Shown here: positions 1 through 7,200 of the stretch, one piece after another
Layout of the letters: each line of letters starts with the position of its first letter
How positions within the stretch are numbered: the stretch's first letter is position 1
Source: Myxococcales bacterium
GTDB lineage: Bacteria > Myxococcota_A > Polyangia > Palsa-1104
Direction of reading: 5' to 3'
DNA: 13,737 nt
Assembly: GCA_023248835.1 (NCBI GenBank)
Contig: JAHFDU010000070.1
Span: forward strand, 1 to 13,737
Program-made: the position numbers and the translations under genes
The notes under the pieces: generated by a model
Told to the model about the DNA's origin: nothing
Database searches by the model: none
What the model saw: only the letters and a program-made list of their open reading frames with translations

Positions 1-2
1 CG

Positions 3-548
3 GCCGAGCGCACCGCGCTCAATTTCTTGCAGCGGCTCTCGGGCATCGCCACTTTTACGCGTCAGTTTGTCGGCGCGGTGCAGGGCTCGAAGGCGCGCAT
101 CTGTGATACCCGCAAGACGGCGCCCGGTTATCGCCTACTCGACAAACAAGCTGTCCGCGCAGGCGGGGGACACAACCATCGCTCCGATTTGGCGTCGGGA
201 ATCCTCATCAAAGACAATCACATCGCTGCCTGCGGCAGCGTCGGCGAAGCGATCAAACGCGCACGGGCGGTGGCACCGCACGGTCTGCGGGTGGAAGTCG
301 AAGTGACGGCGGCGGCTCAGATCGAGGAGGCGCTTTGCGCCGGAGCCGAAATTGTTCTTCTCGACAACATGTCCCCGAGCGCGGTCAAACAGGCGGTGGA
401 GCTGATCGCGGGTCGCGCCACCGTCGAGGTTTCGGGCGGCGTGCGGCTCGACAATGTGCGGCTCTATGCAGAGGCGGGCGCTGATTTGATCTCCGTCGGT
501 GCGCTCACTCATTCTGCCCGTGCGGTCGATCTCTCGTTGGAATTGTGA
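3..548 (+). CDS. nadC: Nicotinate-nucleotide diphosphorylase (carboxylating), 5'-truncated by window edge
   Basis: This is the C-terminal ~181 residues of quinolinate phosphoribosyltransferase, which converts quinolinate and PRPP to nicotinate mononucleotide, CO2 and PPi in cytosolic de novo NAD synthesis. The frame is open from base 3. The first visible residues (AERTALNFLQRLSGIAT) are a NadC signature, so the gene starts upstream; the ATG at 27 is internal. Visible family motifs are DTRKTAPGYR, GGGHNHR, LIKDNHI, the VEVEV strand, LLDNM, EVSGGV and ISVGALTHS, which together line the substrate and phosphate sites of the barrel. The family is about 280 residues, so roughly 100 N-terminal residues lie outside the window. 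Its TGA stop overlaps the birA ATG by one base, which implies cotranscription. Identification is firm. Confidence 0.96.
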   Translation, partial: AERTALNFLQRLSGIATFTRQFVGAVQGSKARICDTRKTAPGYRLLDKQAVRAGGGHNHRSDLASGILIKDNHIAACGSVGEAIKRARAVAPHGLRVEVEVTAAAQIEEALCAGAEIVLLDNMSPSAVKQAVELIAGRATVEVSGGVRLDNVRLYAEAGADLISVGALTHSARAVDLSLEL

Positions 549-1309
549 TGGTTGCCTTGCACACCGAGTGGTTGGGCCAGGCTTGGCGACAGGTGTTCGA
601 GTGTCGCTCGACCAACGACGAGGCACTCGTTTGGGCGCGAGCCGGCGCTCCCATCGGTGCGGTAGTGGTTGCGGAGCGCCAAACCGCGGGGCGTGGCCGG
701 CAAGGACGAACTTGGGTTTCTCCAGCGGGGGACAACCTCTATTTTTCCACCGTATTGCGACCGCCATTGAAACCTTCGGACTGCGCACTGCTGCCCCTGG
801 TCGTCGGTGTTGCGGTGGCCGAAACGCTGCAAGCGGTCGGTGCTGCGCCGGAACTCAAATGGCCCAACGACGTGCTGCTCGACGGAAAAAAAGTCGCAGG
901 AATTCTGGCCGAAGCGCATTGGCAGGGCGAACGGGTTCGTCACATCGTGGTTGGCATTGGCGTCAATCTGAACGCTATAGACATGCCTATAGAGATCGCA
1001 TCGATCGCAACTTCTTTCCGTCGTTCGACCGGTCAGACGATCTCATCCGAGCGGTTTGCTGCACTTCTGTGTGAAAACCTCGAGCGCGAACACGATCAAT
1101 GGGTCGCGCAGGGTGCGGCGCCAGTGCTCGACCAATGGCGCCGATTCGCGCGTTGGGGCCGCGCCGTAAGCGTACAACAAGAGGGCCAATTGATCTCTGG
1201 CGTAGCGCTCGACCTCGACGCCAGCGGGGCTCTGTTGGTGCGTGATGATGGCGGCCGGCAACACCGTTTGTGGTCAGGCGAAATCGGTTTCGTCGAGGAG
1301 GCGGTATGA
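548..1309 (+). CDS. birA: Biotin--[acetyl-CoA-carboxylase] ligase, monofunctional
   Basis: A biotin protein ligase of 253 residues that makes biotinyl-5'-AMP and transfers biotin to the carboxyl carrier protein of acetyl-CoA carboxylase and related enzymes in the cytosol. Seen in order: CRSTNDEA near residue 18, the biotinyl-AMP loop GRGRQGRTW, KWPNDVLL, KKVAGILAE with the catalytic Lys region, and GIGVNLN, followed by a small C-terminal beta domain. There is no N-terminal helix-turn-helix, so it should lack the repressor function of E. coli BirA. I chose ATG 548 because it overlaps the nadC stop (TGATG). An in-frame GTG at 545 is the alternative and adds one residue. The stop overlaps the lspA start (ATGA), consistent with translational coupling in a nadC-birA-lspA operon. 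Confidence 0.95.
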   Translation: MVALHTEWLGQAWRQVFECRSTNDEALVWARAGAPIGAVVVAERQTAGRGRQGRTWVSPAGDNLYFSTVLRPPLKPSDCALLPLVVGVAVAETLQAVGAAPELKWPNDVLLDGKKVAGILAEAHWQGERVRHIVVGIGVNLNAIDMPIEIASIATSFRRSTGQTISSERFAALLCENLEREHDQWVAQGAAPVLDQWRRFARWGRAVSVQQEGQLISGVALDLDASGALLVRDDGGRQHRLWSGEIGFVEEAV

Positions 1310-1776
1310 AAAAGTATTCGGCGTTCGCGATCGTTTCGCTGGTCAGTTTGGTAGCTGATCAGTGGACCAAACACTTGGCCACTCAGTCGCTCAAGCCGCT
1401 GTTGCCCGGCGCCAAAGTAGTCTGGCAAGACTGGTTCGAACTGCGCTTCGCCGAAAACACCGGCATCGCGTTCAGCCTGTTTCAGGATCTGGCGTGGGGG
1501 CGAGTTTTGCTCTCGCTCGTCGGTGGCATCGCGGTGCTCTTCCTTTTCTTTTTTCTAAGGCGTCCAGAAAGTTCGCGAAAAATCGTTCAGGTTGGCCTAG
1601 GCTTGCTGGCTGGTGGGGCGCTGGGCAACTTGATCGATCGCATCGCGCACGGCCGCGTCGTCGACTTTATTTTTGTCCGCCACGGCAGTTTTGCTTGGCC
1701 ACTATTCAACGTCGCTGACAGCACGGTGGTTATCGGAGTATTTCTGCTCTTGTTGTTCGGCAAGGAGAAAAAATGA
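1306..1776 (+). CDS. lspA: Lipoprotein signal peptidase (signal peptidase II)
   Basis: An inner-membrane aspartyl protease of 156 residues that cleaves prolipoprotein signal peptides after lipidation of the lipobox cysteine. It has four hydrophobic segments and the family motifs: ADQWTK near residue 17, FAENTGIAFSLF, GGALGNLIDR, VVDFIF and FNVADS. The last two carry the catalytic Asp pair. Length matches the family norm of about 160. The start ATG at 1306 overlaps the birA stop by four bases and is preceded by GAGGAGG at 1295-1301; an in-frame upstream ATG at 1270 lies inside birA and lacks such a site. The gene is relevant to the large lipoprotein at 4244, whose precursor would be a substrate. 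The operon ends here, facing the minus-strand LolA-like gene 64 bases away. Confidence 0.96.
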   Translation: MKKYSAFAIVSLVSLVADQWTKHLATQSLKPLLPGAKVVWQDWFELRFAENTGIAFSLFQDLAWGRVLLSLVGGIAVLFLFFFLRRPESSRKIVQVGLGLLAGGALGNLIDRIAHGRVVDFIFVRHGSFAWPLFNVADSTVVIGVFLLLLFGKEKK

Positions 1777-1840
1777 TCAGAGCGTTTCGATAGGTTATAA
1801 CCGATTAGGCAAACGACAATGGACGGAGACTTCGGCCGAC

Positions 1841-2431
1841 TCACTGAAACAACGAATCTGGCATCAGGTGGTTGCGTTCGAAGTCAAAAAAGCGGATTTC
1901 CTTTTCATCGCCATTGAGTTCGACGATGCGCAGCGACTCCATCATCCAAGTCTTGGCGTCAAAATGAAGTTCGACCCGTGAAAAGATCTTGGCGACGGCG
2001 CTGCCCGGTTGCGGTGTCAGTAACAACGTATGCGCATCTGGACCGAGCGCGAGCAGATAGTCGCGATGTTCGCGCGCCAGCGCATCGGCATCGAGCCACA
2101 GAAAGAGCTGCGAAAAAATCGCCTTCATTGCCGGATCGTGCTCGAGATCAAATTGCCGCGCCGGCTCGCCGGGCATGCTCAAGCGCGCCAGACCACGATT
2201 CACAGTCAGCTGGGACGAATCTGGTTTGTCATACTGCCAACGCAGCTTTTGCGGCCGCTGAAACCAGAATTTCCCCTCGGAGACGAGCTCTTCGCGAAAC
2301 AACTTGACTCGACTGCTCTGACGAAACTGCGCACTGACGGACTGCGTCGTCTTGGCTTGGGCGGCGACTTTATCGAGCAGGGCCTGCACCTTGCCATCGA
2401 GTGTCACTGTCGCGAGAAACGCCGAGATCAA
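1841..2431 (-). CDS. LolA-like outer-membrane lipoprotein carrier protein
   Basis: A LolA-family periplasmic carrier of about 196-202 residues. Family hallmarks are an N-terminal helix with VQALLDKVAAQAK, then SVSAQFRQSSR, GKFWFQRPQKLRWQYD (the typical 'F.RP..lRW.Y' strand pair), and a run of beta strands with LLLTPQPG and LRIVELNG, giving an unclosed barrel that binds acyl chains. LolA-like genes also occur in aryl polyene clusters beside ACP and KR genes, as here, so the cargo may be a polyene lipid rather than lipoproteins. The listed start is TTG 2431, the first conventional initiator, but it leaves only a stub of signal peptide. Reading up to CTG 2449 gives MISVPLLISAFLATV, a better signal peptide, with GGAG seven bases before it and overlapping the ACP stop. 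Family call is strong; the start is unsettled. Confidence 0.85.
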   Translation of the reverse strand: MISAFLATVTLDGKVQALLDKVAAQAKTTQSVSAQFRQSSRVKLFREELVSEGKFWFQRPQKLRWQYDKPDSSQLTVNRGLARLSMPGEPARQFDLEHDPAMKAIFSQLFLWLDADALAREHRDYLLALGPDAHTLLLTPQPGSAVAKIFSRVELHFDAKTWMMESLRIVELNGDEKEIRFFDFERNHLMPDSLFQ

Positions 2432-2445
2432 GAGCGGAACAGAGA

Positions 2446-2721
2446 TCAGGCTACGGCTCCGACGGTGCTGTTCTTCTGCTCAGCGACCACATAAGCTGCC
2501 AGCGCGCTCACCGACGAGAGCACACGCTTGCCGACCGCCTCGTCAGGAATCGAGACGCCATAGGTGCGTTCGATCGCCACCGCCAACTCGAGCGCATCGA
2601 TGGAGTCGAGACCCAAGCCCTCTTGAAAAAGCGGCGTGTCGTCACCGATCTCTTCAGCGGGTGTTTCCAACTTCAAACTCTTCACGATCAACTGCTTGAT
2701 GTCCCGTTTCAATTGTTCCAT
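2446..2721 (-). CDS. Acyl carrier protein (aryl-polyene type)
   Basis: A carrier protein of 91 residues that holds growing acyl intermediates on a 4'-phosphopantetheine arm. The attachment site is the Ser of GLGLDSIDALEL (Ser40 from the chosen start). The DSI form, instead of the DSL of fatty-acid AcpP, together with the following ELAVAIERTYGVSIPDE helix, is typical of carrier proteins in aryl polyene and related type II clusters. Two in-frame ATGs lie close together. The one at 2721 has GAGGG at a normal distance, whereas the one at 2727 abuts it, so 2721 is preferred. The upstream ketoreductase stop is only a few bases away, and the LolA-like gene follows or overlaps directly, so the three genes almost certainly share a transcript. 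It is not the primary fatty-acid ACP by context. Confidence 0.92.
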   Translation of the reverse strand: MEQLKRDIKQLIVKSLKLETPAEEIGDDTPLFQEGLGLDSIDALELAVAIERTYGVSIPDEAVGKRVLSSVSALAAYVVAEQKNSTVGAVA

Positions 2722-2730
2722 CACCATCCC

Positions 2731-3471
2731 TCACATCGCGATTCCGCCGTCTACTCCGAGGACCTGTCCAGTAACATAGTTTGCCCCCGATCGGCAAAGC
2801 CAACTGGCGGCCGCGGCAATCTCCTCGGGCCGTCCCATTCTGCCGAGCGGAATGGAAGCGAGTAGCTCCTGCTTGGTCTCTGCGGGAATCGCCTCGGTGA
2901 GTCCGGTGTTGACCAGACCGGCCGAAATGCAATTCACCGTAATCGAAAAACGCCCGACTTCTTGTGCGAGAGAACGAGCCATCCCGGTAAGACCGGCTTT
3001 AGCGGCGGCGTAGTTGGTCTGTCCCGGGCGACCGCGCAACGCCGACGGTGAAATCACGAAGATGATCCGCCCCTGCCGCTCGCCGATCATGTGGCGAATT
3101 ACCCGGCGCGCGACCAGAAAAGCAGCTTTGAGATGGACCGCGATCACGTCGTCGAAGTCGCTCTCCGGCATCATCATCAGCAATTTGTCACGAGTGAAAC
3201 CAGCGGCATGGACCAGCACCGTGAAACCTGATTGCGACTCGAACAGGGCGTCCACCTCGCTACCAGAGGTTACGTCACAACGGACGGGCTCGATGCCAGA
3301 TGCTCGCGCTTCGGCCGCCGCCGCTTCGTCGCGGTGATAGAGCGACACCACCTTGTAACCGTCGGCGAGCAATCGTTTGGCGATGCTGAGACCGATACCC
3401 TTGGTACCGCCGGTGACCAGTGCTCTGCCGGCGCGCAGTGGCAAAATCGGTAGCTGTTGAGGTGACGACAT
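2731..3471 (-). CDS. 3-oxoacyl-ACP reductase, FabG-type short-chain dehydrogenase
   Basis: An SDR of 246 residues that would reduce 3-ketoacyl-ACP to 3-hydroxyacyl-ACP with NADPH. The N-terminal cofactor loop TGGTKGIG is at residues 20-27, the HAAG version of NNAG at 88-91, the catalytic Ser at 141 (VISPSA), and YAAAK at 154-158. The end, VTGQVLGVDGGIAM, is FabG-like. The Asn of the usual Asn-Ser-Tyr-Lys tetrad is His113 here (VHLKAAF). Start: ATGs exist at 3495, 3486 and 3471. I chose 3471 because a possible -10 box at 3487-3482 would place the transcript start only a few bases before it, and the residues upstream are not family-like. The gene heads the FabG-ACP-LolA unit and is divergent from the 198-residue protein. 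The role in a polyene pathway is inferred from neighbours. Confidence 0.92.
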   Translation of the reverse strand: MSSPQQLPILPLRAGRALVTGGTKGIGLSIAKRLLADGYKVVSLYHRDEAAAAEARASGIEPVRCDVTSGSEVDALFESQSGFTVLVHAAGFTRDKLLMMMPESDFDDVIAVHLKAAFLVARRVIRHMIGERQGRIIFVISPSALRGRPGQTNYAAAKAGLTGMARSLAQEVGRFSITVNCISAGLVNTGLTEAIPAETKQELLASIPLGRMGRPEEIAAAASWLCRSGANYVTGQVLGVDGGIAM

Positions 3472-3481
3472 GAAAGCGAGT

Positions 3482-3509
3482 ATCATAGTCGGCACTAAAC
3501 CAGAAGCAA
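3482..3509 (-). promoter_or_regulatory. Candidate sigma-70 promoter of the FabG-ACP-LolA unit
   Basis: On the minus strand, TTGCTT (3509-3504) is followed after 16 bases by TATGAT (3487-3482), five of six matches to the -10 consensus. The transcript would begin near 3475, a few bases before the ATG at 3471. No Shine-Dalgarno sequence is visible, so initiation would be nearly leaderless. This is a pattern match only. Confidence 0.4.
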
Positions 3510-3542
3510 CGACTACCAGCGAAACTGTTGCGCTAGATCACC

Positions 3543-3548
3543 AAGGAG
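3543..3548 (+). promoter_or_regulatory. Strong ribosome binding site fixing the start at 3554
   Basis: AAGGAG sits five bases before ATG 3554. It favours this codon over the in-frame ATG at 3470, which would overlap the divergent ketoreductase start and has no comparable site. Confidence 0.75.
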
Positions 3549-3553
3549 TGTTC

Positions 3554-4150
3554 ATGCACCATGGACTGGTCCCTTATCTGGTTCCGCTCGATTCGGTCAA
3601 AGCTTTTTGGGGCTGCCACCAGCCGGCGATGGTGGCCCGGATTGCGGAACGCTTCCGCCAGGAGATGCAGGACAACGAAGTCGTCCATCGTCAAGAGATC
3701 GCTGCCGGCGCGCCTACCCTGGCTGCTGCGCTCGAGGAACTCTCCAGCGGGCAAGCAAGCGCTGTCGGTCACGGCTTTCAATACGCCTCTGCGCTCGAAC
3801 TTCTCTGCGCCCATTACGGTGAACTGCTACCCAACGATCCGGTTTATCCCATCGAGCGCACCTGGCTCAAGCGAGAACTCGACCCGATTTTTCAACGCTG
3901 GAATATCGCGCACCTGATCTCGGCTGAGCGCATGATAGGCGGCGCTTGGCCGCTGCCGATTCCCAGTCCGCAGGATCTACCGGCAGGCGGAACGATCGAA
4001 TTGAGCACCATCCTCGAGATCGTGGCGGTGATGCGCAACACTCCGCCGCCCGAGCTGCGCGGCAATGCGATTCCAGTGATAGGCCAGATGAGACAATGGC
4101 TCGAGACTGCCAGTGCTCGGCAGCTGTCGATTGTTTTTTTCTACTATTAA
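3554..4150 (+). CDS. Uncharacterised protein of 198 residues
   Basis: I do not recognise the function. The product is soluble-looking: no signal peptide, no membrane segment and few cysteines. It begins MHHGLVPYLVPLDSVKAFWG, has a helical, Glu/Arg-rich middle, a YASALELLCAHYGELLP segment, and ends in hydrophobic aromatic residues (SIVFFYY). The N-terminal 'YLV-LD-' pattern and the 'LE-LC-' segment loosely recall small uncharacterised families of the DUF7691 kind, from memory only; a profile search would decide. The strong ribosome binding site and normal codon use say it is a real gene. It is the first gene of the plus-strand block between two polyene-type modules, with 93 bases before the large lipoprotein, which probably has its own leader. 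No functional link to either neighbour can be shown. Confidence 0.8.
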   Translation: MHHGLVPYLVPLDSVKAFWGCHQPAMVARIAERFRQEMQDNEVVHRQEIAAGAPTLAAALEELSSGQASAVGHGFQYASALELLCAHYGELLPNDPVYPIERTWLKRELDPIFQRWNIAHLISAERMIGGAWPLPIPSPQDLPAGGTIELSTILEIVAVMRNTPPPELRGNAIPVIGQMRQWLETASARQLSIVFFYY

Positions 4151-4197
4151 CAACTGAACATCCGTACTGTTACCGTCCCCCTGCGGTTAATGATAAA

Positions 4198-4229
4198 GTA
4201 AAAGTAGGAGTGAAGTTTTACCGGACTCC
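4198..4229 (+). other. Inverted repeats in the leader of the large lipoprotein gene
   Basis: GTAAAA (4198-4203) pairs with TTTTAC (4216-4221). GGAGT (4207-4211), which lies in the loop of that stem, pairs with ACTCC (4225-4229), immediately before the GAGGGG ribosome binding site. In RNA these could form a pseudoknot or two competing stems. The stems are short and could be chance. Confidence 0.25.
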
Positions 4230-4243
4230 CGAGGGGAAACGTG

Positions 4244-7200
4244 ATGTACGGTAAGTCTTTTCTTGTCCCGCTGCTGCTTGCCCTGTCAGGGTGTTTCTCG
4301 ATCTCGACCACTAATCTAATGTGCTCTGCCGAAGGCGATTGCCCGCCGGGGCAGAGCTGCGGCGCGGACAACAAGTGCCACCCAAGTAGCGGCGGTGACA
4401 TGACCGTGGCTGCCGACGCGCCAATGACGGTCGGCGATCTGATGCCCGATCTGACTCCGGTGGCGGACCTTACCGTGGTCCCAGACCTGACCGACCCTTG
4501 TACCAATCACATCAAAGATGGACGAGAGACCGACGTTGACTGCGGCGGCGGCAGCTGCGGCGACTGCCCGAGTGGCAAGGGCTGCGCGATTGCTGCAGAT
4601 TGTCAAAGCCGCCTTTGCAACATGACTACACACATCTGCGCCGCCGATCATTGCGGCGACGGCGTCAAGAACGCGGGCGAAAGCGACATCGACTGTGGTG
4701 GCACCTGCGTTGCCCCCTCCCCCGACGCTGGCATCGCTAACCAAGGCAAGTGTGGGGCGGCCATGGGCTGCATCATCGACACCGATTGCCAAAGCGGCTA
4801 TTGCAACAGCAACTCCAGTGTGTGCGCAGCCAATGCTTGCAGCGACGGTCGAAAAGATGGCGATGAAGCCGACAGCGACTGCGGCGGCAGCTGTTCCGTC
4901 AAATGTACGGTTGGCAAGCACTGCTTGGTCAACGGCGATTGCGCAAGTTCATTATGCGCGGCGGGTTTTTGCACCAGCCCCGGCTGCTCCAACACTGTCA
5001 AGGACGGCGCCGAGACCGACGTCGACTGCGGCGGCGGCACTTGCGCGACGTGCAGCAACGGCAAGATCTGCACGGCGCAAAACGATTGCTCGAGCCGCCA
5101 CTGTGCCAGCGGCCTCTGTGTCGCTTGTCTCACCTACAACGACTGCCCAATGCACGGCAATTGTGTCAGCAACTCTTGTAATGCCGCGGCTTGCAACGAC
5201 GGCATCACCAACGGCAACGAATCAGACACCGACTGCGGCGGCGGCTGTCCAAAATGCGGCAACGGCAAAGGCTGCGGCGCGGCGGGTGATTGCACAAGTG
5301 GGGTCTGCACCGGCGGTACCTGCCAAATGCCAACTTGCAACGACGGGGTGAAAAACCAGAACGAGAGCGACGTCGACTGCGGCGGCAGTTGCGGCAAATG
5401 CGACACCGGAAAGACCTGCAGCAGCGCTGCGGACTGCGTCAGCGGCAAATGCACCGCTGGCACCTGCCGCGCCCCAGTGTGTAATGACAGCGTCAAGAAC
5501 GGCGACGAGACCGACGTCGACTGTGGCGGCGGAACATGCACGAGCTGCGGCAACGGAAAAGGCTGCGCCAACGGTGCCCGCGACTGCCAGAGTTCGGTCT
5601 GCACGGGCGGCAGCTGCGCCATACCGACCTGCAATGACGGCGTGAAAAACAGCGCCGAGACCGACACCGATTGCGGCGGCGGTAGCTGTGCAACTTGCGG
5701 CAACGGCAAGCACTGCTCTGCCGGCAACGACTGCATGAGCGCGATCTGTTCCAGCGGTACTTGCATCCTCGGCACTTGCAACGACAGCACCAAGAACGGC
5801 GCCGAGACCGACGTCGACTGTGGCGGCGGCGGTTGCAACGGCTGCGCCATCGGGCAGCACTGTAGCGGAGCAAGTGATTGCCTAAGCGGCGTGTGCACCG
5901 GCAGCAGCTGCGTCGCGCCGAGCTGCAACGACGGCGTCAAGAATGGCTTGGAGAGCGACGTCGATTGCGGAGGTATTTGTTCTGGTTGCGCCAACGGAAA
6001 ACGTTGCGTGATGGGCAGCGATTGCCTGAGCAGCGCCTGCAATGAGGGCACCTGCTATAGCCACTGCTTAGACGGCACCAAGAACTTTGACGAGACTGAC
6101 ATCGACTGTGGCGGATCCTATTGCAGCAGCTGCTCGGTTAACCAAGCGTGCAGTGTAAACAATGATTGTGGCACCACGCGCTGCTTCTCCGGCTACTGCA
6201 CGCCAGTGAGCGGCCCGCCCAACTGGGTCTCGGCGCAACCCATGTACACTGCCCGCGGATATCTCGGCGCCGCCCTGGCCTCGGATGGGTACATCTACGC
6301 CTACGGAGGTTATAGGGGCACCGTTACCGGCGCGGTTGAGTACTACCTTCAGGCGTACGACATTTGGTATGACGGAACGGCAATGCCTCCCAATAACGAT
6401 TTTGGCTATGCCGCCGACCAGGTTGGTCGCATTTGGGCCTTAGGTGGGGACAACCTTACTCCTCCCTACAGCGACGCACGTTACTTTTCGCCTGGCGGTG
6501 CCTGGTCACCCGGAACCATGATGCCGTATGGCGTCAATTACACCGCAGCGGCCACCGCGTCCGACGGACGTATCTTTGTTATTGGTGGCTTAGACAACGG
6601 CGGCGCGATACAGAAACGAGTGCTTGCATTTTATCCTACCAACGGTCTGTGGGACGATTCCATCGCTCAGCTGAACCATGCGCGGATAAGGCACACGGCT
6701 GCCGCCGCCAGCGGTCGAATCTACGCCATCGGCGGCAACGACGGGGACGCATATAAATCGGTAGAAGTCTATGATACCTATGCTGAGTTTCCGGCCTGGA
6801 CGGTGGTCGCGCCGCTCAACTCTTCCCGCCCCTACATTCCGGCTGCGGTCAGCGCGCCGGACGGCCGCATTTATGTGTTTGGCGGTGACGACAGCAACAC
6901 CGCCGAGGCCTATACCCCAGCGCTCAATCGCTGGGTCAATGTTGCCACGATGAATGTAGGCCGAACCTTCACCGCTGGCACATCCTCTCCAGATGGCCGT
7001 ATATATGCCATCGGAGGGTATGGCGGAAACAGCCCACTTTCGACCATCGAATATTACGGACCAGCAGTCACCTTGTCGCCCTCCTCGGGCACAGCAGGTT
7101 CCACGGCATCAGTCAGCGGCACTAATTTCGCCGCCTCTGCCCTCGTTCGTATTTACTTTGATTCCGGGGAAGTTGCTTCTGCCACGACCGATGGTAACGG

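Noticed and set aside
135..788. 217-residue minus-strand open frame
   Set aside because: Antisense to nadC and birA, both of which show clear family motifs.
1793..1802. Perfect palindrome GGTTATAACC in the convergent gap between lspA and the LolA-like gene, considered as terminator or operator
   Set aside because: There is no GC-rich stem with loop and no T-tract on either strand; a 10-base palindrome alone is weak evidence.
5134..6051. 305-residue minus-strand open frame, with others at 5222-5860 and 4316-4921
   Set aside because: They are antisense to the Cys-rich repeats; the GC-rich periodic DNA keeps other frames open and gives low-complexity Ala- or Pro/Gln-rich text with no domain.
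4499..6199. Regular ~144-bp periodicity resembling a repeat or CRISPR-like array
   Set aside because: All units are in one reading frame and encode the same eight-Cys module; there are no short identical repeats with unique spacers.
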